From: Bolinopsis microptera
Taxonomy: Eukaryota; Ctenophora; Tentaculata; Lobata; Bolinopsidae
Assembly (NCBI RefSeq): GCF_026151205.1
Contig: NC_087077.1
Span: 868,001 to 932,000 of the forward strand
Reading direction: 5' to 3'
Length of the DNA: 64,000 bases
The first letter of the stretch is position 1. Each line of letters begins with the position of its first letter. Below, one piece after another: positions 23,901 through 32,519 of the stretch. The notes under the pieces were generated by a model. It was not told the origin of the DNA and did not search any database. It saw only the letters and a list, made by a program, of their open reading frames with translations. A program made the position numbers and the translations under genes.

Positions 23901-24108
23901 TATTGGTAATGTGTAATATAACAGGATGGTTCAGCGCTTTTTTAACTCACCCATATCGCAGGTGCATTGGGCGGATCTAGTTGAAAGAGAAAATGCGGAG
24001 AAGCGCCAGAAGATAGGGTTCCACATTGGTGGAGGTTGGAACCAGGAGCTTCCTGAACTATACTCCGCTTCCAGAGACAAGTCTGTGAGTAAAACATGTG
24101 TTCTTTAG
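7915..24108 (+). CDS. YLPM1: YLP motif-containing protein 1 (ZAP3), 21 exons
   Basis: Nuclear, RNA- and phosphatase-associated scaffold with a C-terminal P-loop kinase-like domain. Coding exons: 7915-8119, 8305-8496, 8623-8722, 8853-9129, 9288-11016, 11147-11271, 11377-11479, 11889-11969, 18607-18825, 19098-19113, 19250-20217, 20665-20956, 21126-21273, 21438-21569, 21668 (or 21695)-21803, 22139-22290, 22471-22554, 22683-22736, 23076-23136, 23701-23813 and 23962-24108. Phases agree at every junction. The start is ATG 7915 (MYNQQWGTQ), matching the short MY-W N-terminus of the family; an upstream GTG extension was ignored. Several donors are GTTNNN (gtttgt, gttcgt, gttagt). The stop at 24106-24108 assumes the GTGAGT at 24085 is not used; the C-terminal length then matches vertebrate YLPM1. 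Orthology rests on the C-terminal third. Intron 8 (11970-18606) contains an antisense GPCR and mobile elements. Confidence 0.88.
12168..12680. mobile_element. Non-autonomous TIR element (MITE), 513 bp
   Basis: 29-bp inverted ends: TACCTTAAGAACGACAAATT... at 12168-12196 and its exact reverse complement at 12652-12680. Short motifs of the type attttagtca recur in the subterminal regions and also in 12040-12165, which starts with a similar TTACCTTAGG and may be an older relative. No clear target duplication. An internal 63-codon frame on the minus strand has no recognisable product. Confidence 0.7.
13771..14646 (-). CDS. Rhodopsin-like G protein-coupled receptor (orphan), single exon
   Basis: A 291-residue seven-helix receptor read from ATG 14646 (MDMDRNISAY, with an N-glycosylation site NIS). 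Hydrophobic helices lie at about residues 16-40, 59-82, 90-112, 122-141, 154-177, 192-214 and 231-252. Helix 7 ends in NPVVY (247-251), the class A NPxxY motif. At the end of helix 3 the usual DRY is replaced by AVRTI, so only the Arg position is retained. Loops are short, as in many invertebrate lineage-expanded receptors, and the tail is short, with CLCKEE that could be palmitoylated. A 3' splice site (ttaacag) about 50-60 bases before the ATG suggests a 5' non-coding exon. The gene is antisense within intron 8 of YLPM1. Ligand unknown. Confidence 0.8.
   Translation of the reverse strand: MDMDRNISAYLTEGIRTTAQILMTMILVFGTITNTLSLSHFISKIRANRLTRNSDNPTTKLFAVLNICDLFVCVFVPSAFMGFFKPFIRLSVLASGYLTCLLAAVRTIHLIFPLHIINWTAVKFSSGIYTVIIALTTVIIQLKLFGLRNSLDDMQIGILVSIFVIMVLLNVITLGKLCLSKSSQTEKWKRKAAVTVGILSVIYCVCNVGFLVFNSGLRNKFSWSSRQLKELSWLSEFIILPLNSACNPVVYLTRKKEMRLHVTTLWGKFVGCLCKEERENNVQPSTMTAEI
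15020..15120 (+). repeat. Motif resembling the 3' end / ribozyme core of Penelope-like elements
   Basis: The stretch near 15051-15077 (TGAAGAAGCC, short loop, GGGCGAAACGTCGG) resembles the TGANGA-stem-GAAAC core found at the ends of many Penelope-like elements. The C expected before TGA is an A, and no clear cleavage-site strand is visible upstream, so it is at best a decayed copy. Confidence 0.3.
15876..16065. repeat. 95-bp direct tandem duplication
   Basis: Bases 15876-15970 (beginning aatgtttaagttatttaaac) are repeated head to tail at 15971-16065 with almost no change. The unit lies at the start of the duplicated GPCR 3' flank. Confidence 0.75.
15923..18515 (-). pseudogene. Duplicate of the GPCR 3' flank and last codons, split by a transposon
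   Basis: Sequence from about 15923 to 16389 and again from 18306 to 18515 matches 13200-13840, the 3' flank and final roughly 70 coding bases of the GPCR. Examples are the block tgtttgatcaaacaatactt and the block ccaaaagataagttcatcag. The copy stops where the receptor frame continues in the original, so it is a fragment, not a second receptor. It is interrupted by the element at 16390-18305. Confidence 0.75.
16390..18305. mobile_element. TIR transposon, non-autonomous, about 1.9 kb, TSD ATGT
   Basis: Ends are inverted repeats of about 37 bp: GGACATGTTCAAACCTGGTT... on the left and its near-perfect complement on the right. They are flanked by ATGT at 16386-16389 and 18306-18309. The related uninterrupted sequence at 13576-13579 has ATGT once, so the empty site is preserved in this window. 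Inside there are two and a fraction direct repeats with a 316-333 bp period (17292, 17625, 17941), each with ttttgggcccaagtacaaaa. No transposase frame is seen. Confidence 0.8.
18607..20217 (+). CDS. YLPM1: YLPM1 exons 9-11: PPPDL repeats, micro-exon, RPPFDEGRS repeats
   Basis: Exon 9 (18607-18825) continues the repeat begun in exon 8: five units of the form (K/R)RxIxPPxDLLPK, for example RSILPPPDLLPRR. Exon 10 is a 16-nt micro-exon (19098-19113), needed to keep frame between exons 9 and 11. Exon 11 (19250-20217) opens with about seven 39-bp tandem repeats (19289-19560) encoding RPPFDEGRS(P/A)R(P/S)A. RPPYG/RPPYD repeats follow, then a helical segment VQDVLSKVMKAAKAGEIPG that looks like the start of a conserved domain continuing into exon 12. 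A long alternative frame through the 39-bp repeats (LDLHLTKV units) is only a shadow. Confidence 0.8.
19289..19560 (+). repeat. In-frame 39-bp tandem repeat inside YLPM1 exon 11
   Basis: About seven units of 39 bp (AGACCTCCATTTGACGAAGG then TAGATCANCTCG/AGACCAGCT), each encoding 13 residues. Units differ at a few bases, giving the SPR/SAR and RSA/RPA variants. The 39-bp period preserves the frame. Confidence 0.9.
20665..24108 (+). CDS. YLPM1: YLPM1 exons 12-21: RS segment and P-loop kinase-like domain
   Basis: Exon 12 starts with a helix (QDVLDELVAGTVDQL) and turns into an SR/RD-rich stretch typical of splicing-associated proteins. Exon 13 ends ILFPPGRNNRPEK. Exon 14 has the Walker A motif GLPGSGKS and LSLDDYF. 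Exon 15 carries EYEYEVELEESYRASMFKAF. Exon 16 has FIIIDAVNA.VSEHYTQYW with the conserved Asp, then GFQVYLAEI. Exon 17 has the RWEATPTNYIRLDLRG segment. This order matches the C-terminal domain of vertebrate YLPM1, related to polynucleotide-kinase P-loops. Exons 18-21 give an acidic stretch, SPSPDVMEQIK and the terminal HWADLVERENAEKRQKIGF, the equivalent of the vertebrate VRWADLEEKK C-terminus. Walker A is intact, so nucleotide binding is likely. Confidence 0.9.
21893..22086. mobile_element. Truncated copy of the 47.1-kb hAT-type MITE
   Basis: Rich in tacg/cgta words (aatacgccataatacgccgtaatacg). It reads as the reverse complement of most of the element at 47136-47521, ending in tacgtatttaacaaccttg. 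One terminal part is missing. It lies in the YLPM1 intron between exons 15 and 16. Confidence 0.65.
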
Positions 24109-25037
24109 AGAATGGAAGTTGTTCGATCAGTGATCGTGCAGTGCTCAACAGTTGACCATGGGTTTCAAATTAATTCAGCAAAAAATAGGCGCTTATTTGA
24201 TTATTTTCGTTTTTCAGTGAGGTACACTGATATGGACGCCTACATTCTCTTAGTTCTATCATCATGTCAAATAACTGTCGTCTCACATTATATGTTGTCT
24301 CTTGATATCAGATAATATGTCATTCTTGGACTATATTATAGGTATTGTCTTGATAGAATATCAAACGATTGACTGAAGACTTTTATAAATATGAGAGCCA
24401 TAGGTGATGATGGTGATGTATTCGTTTGAGATCCAGAATACTAATTTCTAAGGACATGCGCTAGAGTCATATTAGTGGAGTTAATGTGTAATACTAATAT
24501 GGAAAGCGATAAGAAATGTGCAAATTTGTAATTGCATGCGCTTTCTCAAATTCGCCAGAAGATTTCCATATCAAGTTTATACAACGGATTTAACTTCACA
24601 TTTTTATATGTTATTTATCATGTTAAAATGGGCTTTAAAAGTTCATTATTTTAATTTTTACAAATGATTTACTTCAGCGTTTTAATTTGTGTATCTACTG
24701 CAACTACAAGTGACAATTGTGATAATTACCTTATAATAATGTTCATAAACAATAGAGATTCGGCGGAATGACAGACTGAGCGCCGTCCAGTAATAAAAAA
24801 GTGGCGTAACTTTGTCTCCCCTTTTTTGGCGCCCCTCCCTAAAATTGAACAAATTAGGTGATTTTAGAGGATACGCCCTTTCAAATCTCTAAAAAAGTGT
24901 GTTTCTAGATCAAAACGCGCAGTTTTGCTACTAGTAGTACTACTACTAGTAGTAGTAGTCTAGTAGTACCTCAGTTAAGTTTTTCAAAATTGTCCCCATG
25001 TTATCCGTGCGTTATTAAGTGTCAACTTTGCATAAGC
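24109..25037. other. Downstream of YLPM1, no gene seen
   Basis: AT-rich. Contains a short palindromic actagtagtactac microsatellite at 24930-24970. No coding or RNA gene signal; no clear AATAAA follows the YLPM1 stop closely. Confidence 0.4.
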
Positions 25038-25475
25038 TTAAGGGGGCATACACCAAAACAGTGGTTAGTGCCGTCCAACCCAAATGACCTCTAGTCAAAA
25101 AGCTGAAAAAAATGGTTAAAATAAGCCTGAAAAGGACAATTTCAGCTTTTTGACTTTAGAAATTTATAACAGTGTTATTAACACACCAGCCTTTTTAGAT
25201 ACGATATCAAGATTTTACACACACCTTGAAATAGATGTGAATAGACGGCGAGCAAAATTTCAACCCGATACCGCAAGAAATGATTAACTTATAGTTATAG
25301 CCTCTCCATGAAACAAATTGTGTTTTTCCGAAAATTCCACTCTAACCAGGAAATGCCCGATTACAAAAATAGTTATTCTCGAAATAATTTTTGGTGTGGA
25401 AACGGTGCGCTAGATGGTCACTGAACTGCCTATGAGGTCATTTGGGTTGGACAGGTTTGGTGAATGCCCCCTTAA
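25038..25475. mobile_element. piggyBac-like MITE with TTAA target sites
   Basis: Starts TTAAGGGGGCATACACCAAA and ends with the complementary TTTGGTGAATGCCCCCTTAA. TTAA flanks both sides (25038-25041 and 25472-25475). A second shared block, GTCCAACCCAAATGACCTC, lies further in on each side. The TTAA target and G-rich end suit the piggyBac group. No coding capacity. Confidence 0.75.
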
Positions 25476-26922
25476 ACTTAAAGTGTCTGTTATTTTGTTA
25501 AATTACCGAGCACCCTTAGCCACTGGTAAACTGGTAAGACACCTAAATTAAGCAGTAGCCTGTTAGAGAGACAACATTATCGTTTAAAGGGGAGCATCGT
25601 GAATAATAAATAATAATTAATAAAGCATTGTTAGCTGACAGACCCTATTAATATAATTGGTGAAATTATACTCAGTACGTTACCCTCAAGCCTTCTAGGT
25701 TGCTCTTAGTGGATAAAAATGGTTATCGCTCATACCTTGCAGCAAATAATAATCAAACCTTTTACAGCTTTGAGTCCTACATTAAGTTACATTATTGCCA
25801 TCTCTCCTGGTAGCACGTTATCTAGTTGCGATGCCAAACACCTCGATAAGTTCCTGCTCGCACAAGCAAAGATTTCGATTCTCCGCTTCCCCCTTTAATC
25901 ACATAATCCTACATAAAACAATTAAATGGGTAAACAAGGAAATGGAATAAAAATAAAACAATTACAGCAATTCGGAAAACCGCATGAGCAAGGCTCTTCC
26001 ATTTCATACTCCTACTATTCACACTGTAACACTTAATCTACAGCTGTACCAGTTCGTTTGCTTTTAAGTTTATCAGAGAGAAATTCAAATACCACTTGTA
26101 GGTCAACATTTCTTCTGCAGCATCCATTGAGGACGGTTTCAGCTGTCATTTATAAATGTTGTATGATTAACGAAAGGCCCGTGGTCACAGGGAGAAAGAT
26201 AAAAGTATACTTTTTTGAGTTTTTGATAGTCAGTTTTTACCGCATCAAAACATATCCACCCCAACCGAAGATGCCTTCTTCACAATTAGTACTCTACCTA
26301 GACCTATTTAACGGGTGATACTCGTAAAATATCTGTTCCATATATTGGAAGGACCGTTGACGAGTCCAACTCGGCGCGCGTCCTGGTAGGTTGTAAACCT
26401 ACAAAGACCTATTACCTGTCACTCGCACCTGTAAGTCAACCCCTTCCCTTTGTATTTGACTGCATGTGCGAACTGGGCAATGAATTTGCATATGTAACGA
26501 CGTAACGTTTGAATAGACACGCTAACCACAAACCAACAACATACAGTTTTGTATTCAAATTATTCATGCTCTCATCATATCAAGGGCGGAGTCTTTGGAG
26601 TCGTTTCCAATTATGATAATTTGCTAACCCGTAAAGCTGACTCCTAATCGACCAACCTATAATCATTGCATTGTCCACATCTAATGATATTCATATACTC
26701 CAGGAAATCGTGCAGTGAAAGTATCATGATGCAAATGCAATGGGCAATTAGGAGGAGCCCCAAAGTGTTACCCCTTTGTGTTCAGTCTGACAATTTCATC
26801 TAAAATCTCCAGTCTAGTCTCGACTGATTCAACTTTCAAATAAGCTTATGAATCCCATGCATCTCAAAACGTTTTACAAACTGTTGCTCTGAGTAGCCGG
26901 GTAACTCAGTCTCACCTCTCCA
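25476..26922. other. Intergenic, nothing recognised
   Basis: AT-rich single-copy-looking sequence with only short random frames. No splice-consistent exon, RNA gene or repeat end found. Confidence 0.4.
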
Positions 26923-27213
26923 TTGACGGATATGTTACTCGTCTAAATTTCTTCGAAGTATCGCGCGCCACTTTCTTCTCGAAATGGCAAGTGCTACGAC
27001 CATTAACAATGGTCAAACCCCTCCATCACAATGATGGTACTTTTTTTCTTCACATGTGAAAGATTCTCCATCACCATACCTTCAGTTGACCATTGTTAAT
27101 GGTCTGGCCCGGCGCGCGCTACTTCGTAGCACGTGCCATCGGGCCATTTCGAGAAGAAACAAGAAAGCGGCGCGCGCTACTTCGAAGAAATTTAGGCGAG
27201 TAACGTCCGTCAA
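26923..27213. mobile_element. GC-rich fold-back element
   Basis: Two inverted arms: 26923-27010 (ttgacggatatgttactcgt ... gaccattaacaatggtc) and 27090-27213 (gaccattgttaatggtctgg ... acgtccgtcaa). The right arm has an extra copy of the block GCGCGCGCTACTTCGAAGAA. Related modules recur near 34190 and 34580-34680, so it is a repeat family. Confidence 0.65.
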
Positions 27214-27421
27214 CATACCAGCAACGACATTTATCGTGCAGTTTGTCTCCAGGCCACGTTTTGGAAACCTTGCAGTCATTCCATCAGCAGCAAATCAGTC
27301 ACTGTATGATAATTCTTTTGGCTTTGCAGTCATAGGCCCAAATTTGTGGAATCACAATGATGGTCAACTTCTTGTAAGAATATAACAAGACGATGAATGC
27401 GGAAAACTATAAATTTCATTT

Positions 27422-28291
27422 TGTAGCGCGATGCACTACTGTGTACTGGGCCGCGCCGCGCATCAAATAATTCTTCTCGTGTCTCGGTAGATCGGCAAAA
27501 TGAACCATGCTACCACTAAACTGCAAACTGGGCCTTGCCGAGCTTGGAGCTGCGAATGATTGACATTGCATCGTGAGTCAAATTTCATTTTATGCGATTT
27601 TTTCTTGTTCCTACATTGGCCACTTTTGACTCTGAGCAATTCACAATAAAGTAATAATATATGCTCGGTTAATAAACGTCAAAATTATGCCGCTAAATGC
27701 TAATATGTCAAAAAAAGCACAATTTTTATCTGTACCAATATCAATAAAAAAAATATCCTCAACCTCAAATGCAAAATGAATGTGTCCCTAAAAGTAAAAG
27801 CATATGCAAGTTATGCAACTCCCGCAAGTTATGCAACTCCCGCGATCCCATCCCTAACTAATATTTCTTTTTGCAGCTTCCTTTAATTGAGGAGAGTTCT
27901 TTGAAAAATCACGCAAATTTACTTTAAACTCTATACTGCTTTTCTAAATATTTGTTGATTGCGTTTCTAAATATTTACTGATTGAATCTACCTTCAATTC
28001 AGAATTGCTTCGTGACCCCACTACTCACTAGGTGCAAACTGGTACATGGTAGTGGTAACAAATAAGGACTTCCATGACAGTTTGAATTAAACATCATGGT
28101 AACCATGGTAACGCGCACTTGCAAAGATGATTAGAGCAGCATCATTATCTTCTTTGACTTGATGAGATTCTTTTCAGTTTGCATTACATTTTCACGATGT
28201 CAATCCTTCGCATTTCGCCGATTTGCATAAGATGGTGGTTGTGAGAAGCATTATTGGATGCGCGCGCGACCCAGTAGTGCATCGCGCTACA
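27422..28291. mobile_element. TIR element, about 870 bp
   Basis: Left end TGTAGCGCGATGCACTACTG and right end CAGTAGTGCATCGCGCTACA are exact complements. Subterminal parts (gatcggcaaaatg... / ...catttcgccgatttg) also pair. The same end sequence starts at 36277 and a diverged one ends near 34704. No transposase seen; target duplication unclear. Confidence 0.7.
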
Positions 28292-30001
28292 TTTACAACA
28301 TTAAATTTTAATTTGCTATATCTTTGGTAATAATTAGTATTTTTGGATCTGTAAAACATAAAAACGGACTATCAGAATTTATCATTAGCTCCAAGTTCAA
28401 TCGTGTGACAACAGGGTTTTTAGCCTGATACCTCTATTATAATTCAGATATTTTAGGCGGTGCACGATAAAAATAAACTTGCTCGGATTTTCAAAATTTT
28501 TGTACCATCGTTTTCTAGAGACTGTGAGAATTTTCACAGTACCAAATTTATCATACCTTTTTGGAATTATCAGTGAGTTTCGCCTAGGTGCCATATTTGA
28601 TGGTGCGCGGCTTTTGGAGCAAAATTAGGTGTAAAAGTCGCGTAATTTGACGAAATTCGTTGATTTTTGTCGTATTATTCTGTCATATCTTCGGTTCCTG
28701 AACATGAATCATGCTGAAAATTTGTCAGAACCTTCCAATTATACTTAACTACCGAACCTAATTTAGTTGGGAGAGATTGGCCTTGATTAAGAGGTCTAAA
28801 AATGACAAAATAGGTATAAATTCGTTGATAACTCAAATTCTGAGCATCGAAATTGCTCAAACTAAATTAGGTTCAGTAGAACATAAGTGTTTACGTAAGC
28901 TGACCAAATTTCAACAAAATTGTTATATGGGAAGTATCATAACTTTTCGATTGTTTCCAAAATAATGTGCTGGCCGAAATAAGAGCTAAAAAACCATTCA
29001 ATGGTCAGCGCGCGCGTCTTATTGTCGATGGCGCACTGCCTAGATATTTCTGTGTTTCACCGAACGTGCAATCAATAATGCACGTGCAAAAATGATTGGT
29101 GCAGCGTTATAATCTGTTTTTTTCCATTGTTTTGATAACTTTGTTTTCAGTTTGCATATATCATAATGTGTCATATTTTAATCAGCTAAATCATCACGGT
29201 TATGATCGATATACAATATAGATATTGCTTGAATTTGCAAAACTGAACATCACAAAATAAGATTAAGATTGTCTCTTTGATCTTTCCGGCCCTAACAACG
29301 TTGGAATAGACACGTTTAGTACTGTACTAGCGCAGCCAACAATATATATAATTTTAAATCCCGGAGGATTTTGAAACACAAAACGCCTGCGCCTCGCACC
29401 TAGTAGTAGTTAGGAACCGACTAGATATCCGGCTGAATCCGGATCCGGCCGAATATCCGGCTTTAATATATGGTTCCGGCTCCGGTCCGGTTTCAGAAAA
29501 TTTTGCCGGATATTTCTTTTCTCCAAAAAAATGTATTTCTAAAATCTTGAAATTGGAAATGCATATTTTTCGTCACATTTTATGTTTAACTCGAATCTTT
29601 GAAAAATCAAGAATGTTTTGACTAAGAGCGGAATTCAAAAAACCGAAAAAATATTTTCGGATAATAATGGACAGGGTAGTACTAGTATAGCATGAAAAGT
29701 GTAGAAAAGTGGTTTCCAGAAAAACTTTGAAAAACTTTTGACTTATAGAAAATTTTCGGTCCGAGTCATTCTTGTCATACGTTGTATGACCCGCCGTATC
29801 GTAAGAACGATAAAGGTGTGAAACGACCGTGGGTGTCACGACGTGATACAAATTAATTCTCGATACGTGAGACTTACGTGTCGAAAATGGGAGTATATAT
29901 ATACTATTACTGGAAGATGAAACGAAAGACAATAGTATCGCATTCTATATAATACACAAACCTACCTTCTCCATGAATTCATCTCTGGCCCTGGTCGGAC
30001 T

Positions 30002-30229
30002 GGATCTCAACAGCTACTTGTCTCTGATGGATACATCTACTTTCGGAAGAAGGACAAGGATTCAGCCCGCCTCACAGATGCCTGGCGGTGCTGCAAGCAC
30101 AAACTTTCTACGAAGTATCCCTGTCTGTGCTATCTCTCCCTCTCAGACAATTCTCTCAATTCTCTCTGCTGTAGCGACCGATTTCATTCTCGGTATCATT
30201 TTGCTTTTAAGAACCGTTATTTCAACTGA
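30002..30229 (+). pseudogene. FLYWCH-type zinc finger fragment of a transposase (decayed)
   Basis: A short open frame reads QQLLVSDGYIYFRKKD, then AWRCCKHKLSTKYPC. Such a pattern (GYxYxxKK...WRC...C) resembles the FLYWCH finger that precedes many MULE-type transposases. There is no start codon in a sensible place, and the frame ends at 30229 without a catalytic domain, so I treat it as a relic. Confidence 0.35.
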
Positions 30230-30339
30230 TATCATTTCCTTTTGTTTGCGAAAGGGAGACACTGGCAACGGTCCACTCGACCACTCTACGGCTACCCAAT
30301 TATGGGGTTTGGTAAAATATATAATAATATAGCTACAAC

Positions 30340-30419
30340 TTACTGGGCCGCGCTCAGCCTGTCATTCCGCCTAATCTCTATTGTTTATAAACATGATAGC
30401 CTTAGGTCCGGCCAGGTAA
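30340..30419. mobile_element. 80-bp MITE, copy 1, TSD GCTACAAC
   Basis: Begins TTACTGGGCCGCGCTCAGCC and ends GGCCAGGTAA, so the ends are short imperfect inverted repeats. Perfect 8-bp duplications GCTACAAC lie at 30332-30339 and 30420-30427. The interior includes TCATTCCGCCTAATCTCTAT. Confidence 0.85.
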
Positions 30420-30960
30420 GCTACAACATGCAAGTTTAATTACTCATAATTAATGCACGTGCGACGAGCGGGCTACGGACATGACTTTAAATTGCTTATT
30501 GCTTTATTAATATTATCATATAGCCTATAGAGAGATAAAAACAATGCATGTGCAAAGTGAGCATGTGTTGCAGACCTCTACGATCTGGAAGGCTCAATCA
30601 ACAGTTATCACTGTAATCACAACTGCAGTTATCACTGTAATCACTGCCTATACTAGTGCCTAACTCAAGCTGTGGTGGGTGGGCAGCTGTTCTTAAATCT
30701 TTAAGATCTTAAACCCTTGGGAAATTCATTCGCCAATAATAAATTATTTGTAGGCCATGAATGAATGGGAAAAGCGAGCGAGCGATGTCAGTCCGCTAAT
30801 TTGTAATTAACAATAACAGTGGTTATACTTATAAACATTATACTTATAACATGTGTATGTATACTTATAAATAGGCTTTTACTAATTCGCTCACCCAAAA
30901 ATTATCACGTGACTTTGGTTTTTATGGTTTTGCAGCCGTACAAAACGGTTTTTACACAAA

Positions 30961-31045
30961 CCCTAATCCCATCCCTAACCCTAACCATGAACCCAAAGCT
31001 ATCCATAACCCTAACCACAACCCTAACCCTAATGCCTAACCCGAG
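30961..31045. repeat. Interstitial telomere-like CCCTAA tract
   Basis: Imperfect CCCTAA/CCATAA repeats (ccctaaccctaaccatgaac...) across about 85 bases. It is flanked on both sides by similar sequence in opposite sense with TCACGTGAC and AAAACGGTTTTT/AAAACAGTTTTTT. It is degenerate and internal, not a chromosome end. Confidence 0.6.
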
Positions 31046-32519
31046 CCCAAAACAATCAATGTCGTTTTTTACTAGCGTGTCACGTGACCAAAACAGTTTT
31101 TTGTCCATAACTTTCCAGGGAAGCATTTTTACCCTACGTCATGGGGATGGGGGGGGTGATTATATTCGGAATCAGCGTCCAAAAATACACCGAACAAGAT
31201 TACATTCATACCTTTAGGGCCTTTTCACAACAATTTTCTTAAAATTTGGGCGAGCGATTTTGGATTTGGTAGGAGCGTTATAAATATCTTAAGTAAAAAT
31301 CTCAATTAATCCGTGTGGGAAATCTACAATTAAATTCTACTGATGGATTACATGACTAATTATACGTCACTAATTGGTGACATGATCTGATCACCGAGGT
31401 ACCGTACCCCTAATAATTGGAGGTCCCCTAAGTCGTGCAGCCCAATCGCGCTCAAGGGGTCTGGTAGGATATGCCAATTGCATATCATTTCTGATAATAA
31501 CTTGTCTACCCTTGTTACTTCTTGTATACTCTGGTTACAACGTACTGCTCATGCTTGTTGATTTGATATTTGACTTATGTGAATGTCTACTGCTAGCTAG
31601 GCCTAAACAGGAAACATCATCGGTGTGGTTGTATTAAATTGCTTTTAGGAATGCGGAACTTATCGTGTAATTACAAACTATGGCTTAGTAGAATAAATAT
31701 CATAGTTGATAATTACAAAAGCCCAATAAGAAGGATTCATTTAAATTTTTCGTCAAGATCAGGCACATTGAGGCAAGTTTCGGCAACCTTATATTTGCTC
31801 TTCCTAAAAACTGGGTCCGGTCCGCCGTCCGGCAAAATCTGGCTAACCGGATAATAGATTGATATCCGGCAAAATCTGGTCCAGCAGCCAAAAGCCCATT
31901 CCGCCATTCCGGTCAGTTCCTACACCTAGTATTATATTGACAAAACCCCTCAATGCTCATGCTGCGCAAATCAGCGTTATTTTCATAAAAATCCCTCGTG
32001 CTCTGAATCTCTGGCCCTGTCCCAGCGTTATGTCTGTTATAATATAAAAGTATTACTAGTAATACACGGAATGCAAACGTATCTATTTCAAATAAACTCT
32101 ACGGACCAACGGTCTCTCAAAACTGCTTTGAGAGACAAAACAGCATCAAGTACCCCGCGCGGGGGCACGAGGTCTCAGTTTTTCACTTTGAGTTTGTTTA
32201 TAAGTAAACTGAAACACCAAGCGCAGCGAATGTTTTCGATAAAATAGAAGAATTGTGGGAAGTGCCTATGAGTATGAAGTAAAGAATAAAGATGAGGGCG
32301 GGTTTGCTACTCCAACGAGTGACTACCTAACTTATATCTTCAACATCTTGACATTTTGATTTAAAAGATCTCATATTGAAACTTTGAAATTACAGTACCC
32401 GCCGTGTTTTATAACCTATCTATTTCTGTTTCTACGAAAAGAAATTGTTTTTAATTTAGTCTACTTCAGATCAGATAAGAATCATATTCAGTCAGGCATA
32501 TAAATGTTTCAATTTTAGG

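Larger units (their letters stand above)
29406..31923. mobile_element. hAT-like element, about 2.5 kb, TSD ACCTAGTA
   Basis: ACCTAGTA occurs at 29398-29405 and again at 31924-31931. Just inside are GTAGTTAGGAACC on the left and the complement of GTAGGAACTGACC on the right, each followed by CCGG-rich subterminal sequence (atccggctgaatccgg / ccggataatag). An 8-bp duplication and short ends suit hAT. The interior is mosaic: part of the 29.77-kb GC-rich repeat family, a FLYWCH-like fragment, a small MITE and a telomere-like tract, so it has received later insertions. No hAT transposase is recognisable. Confidence 0.5.

Noticed and set aside
30961-31045. Chromosome end
   Set aside because: The CCCTAA tract is short, degenerate and flanked by unique and transposon sequence on both sides.
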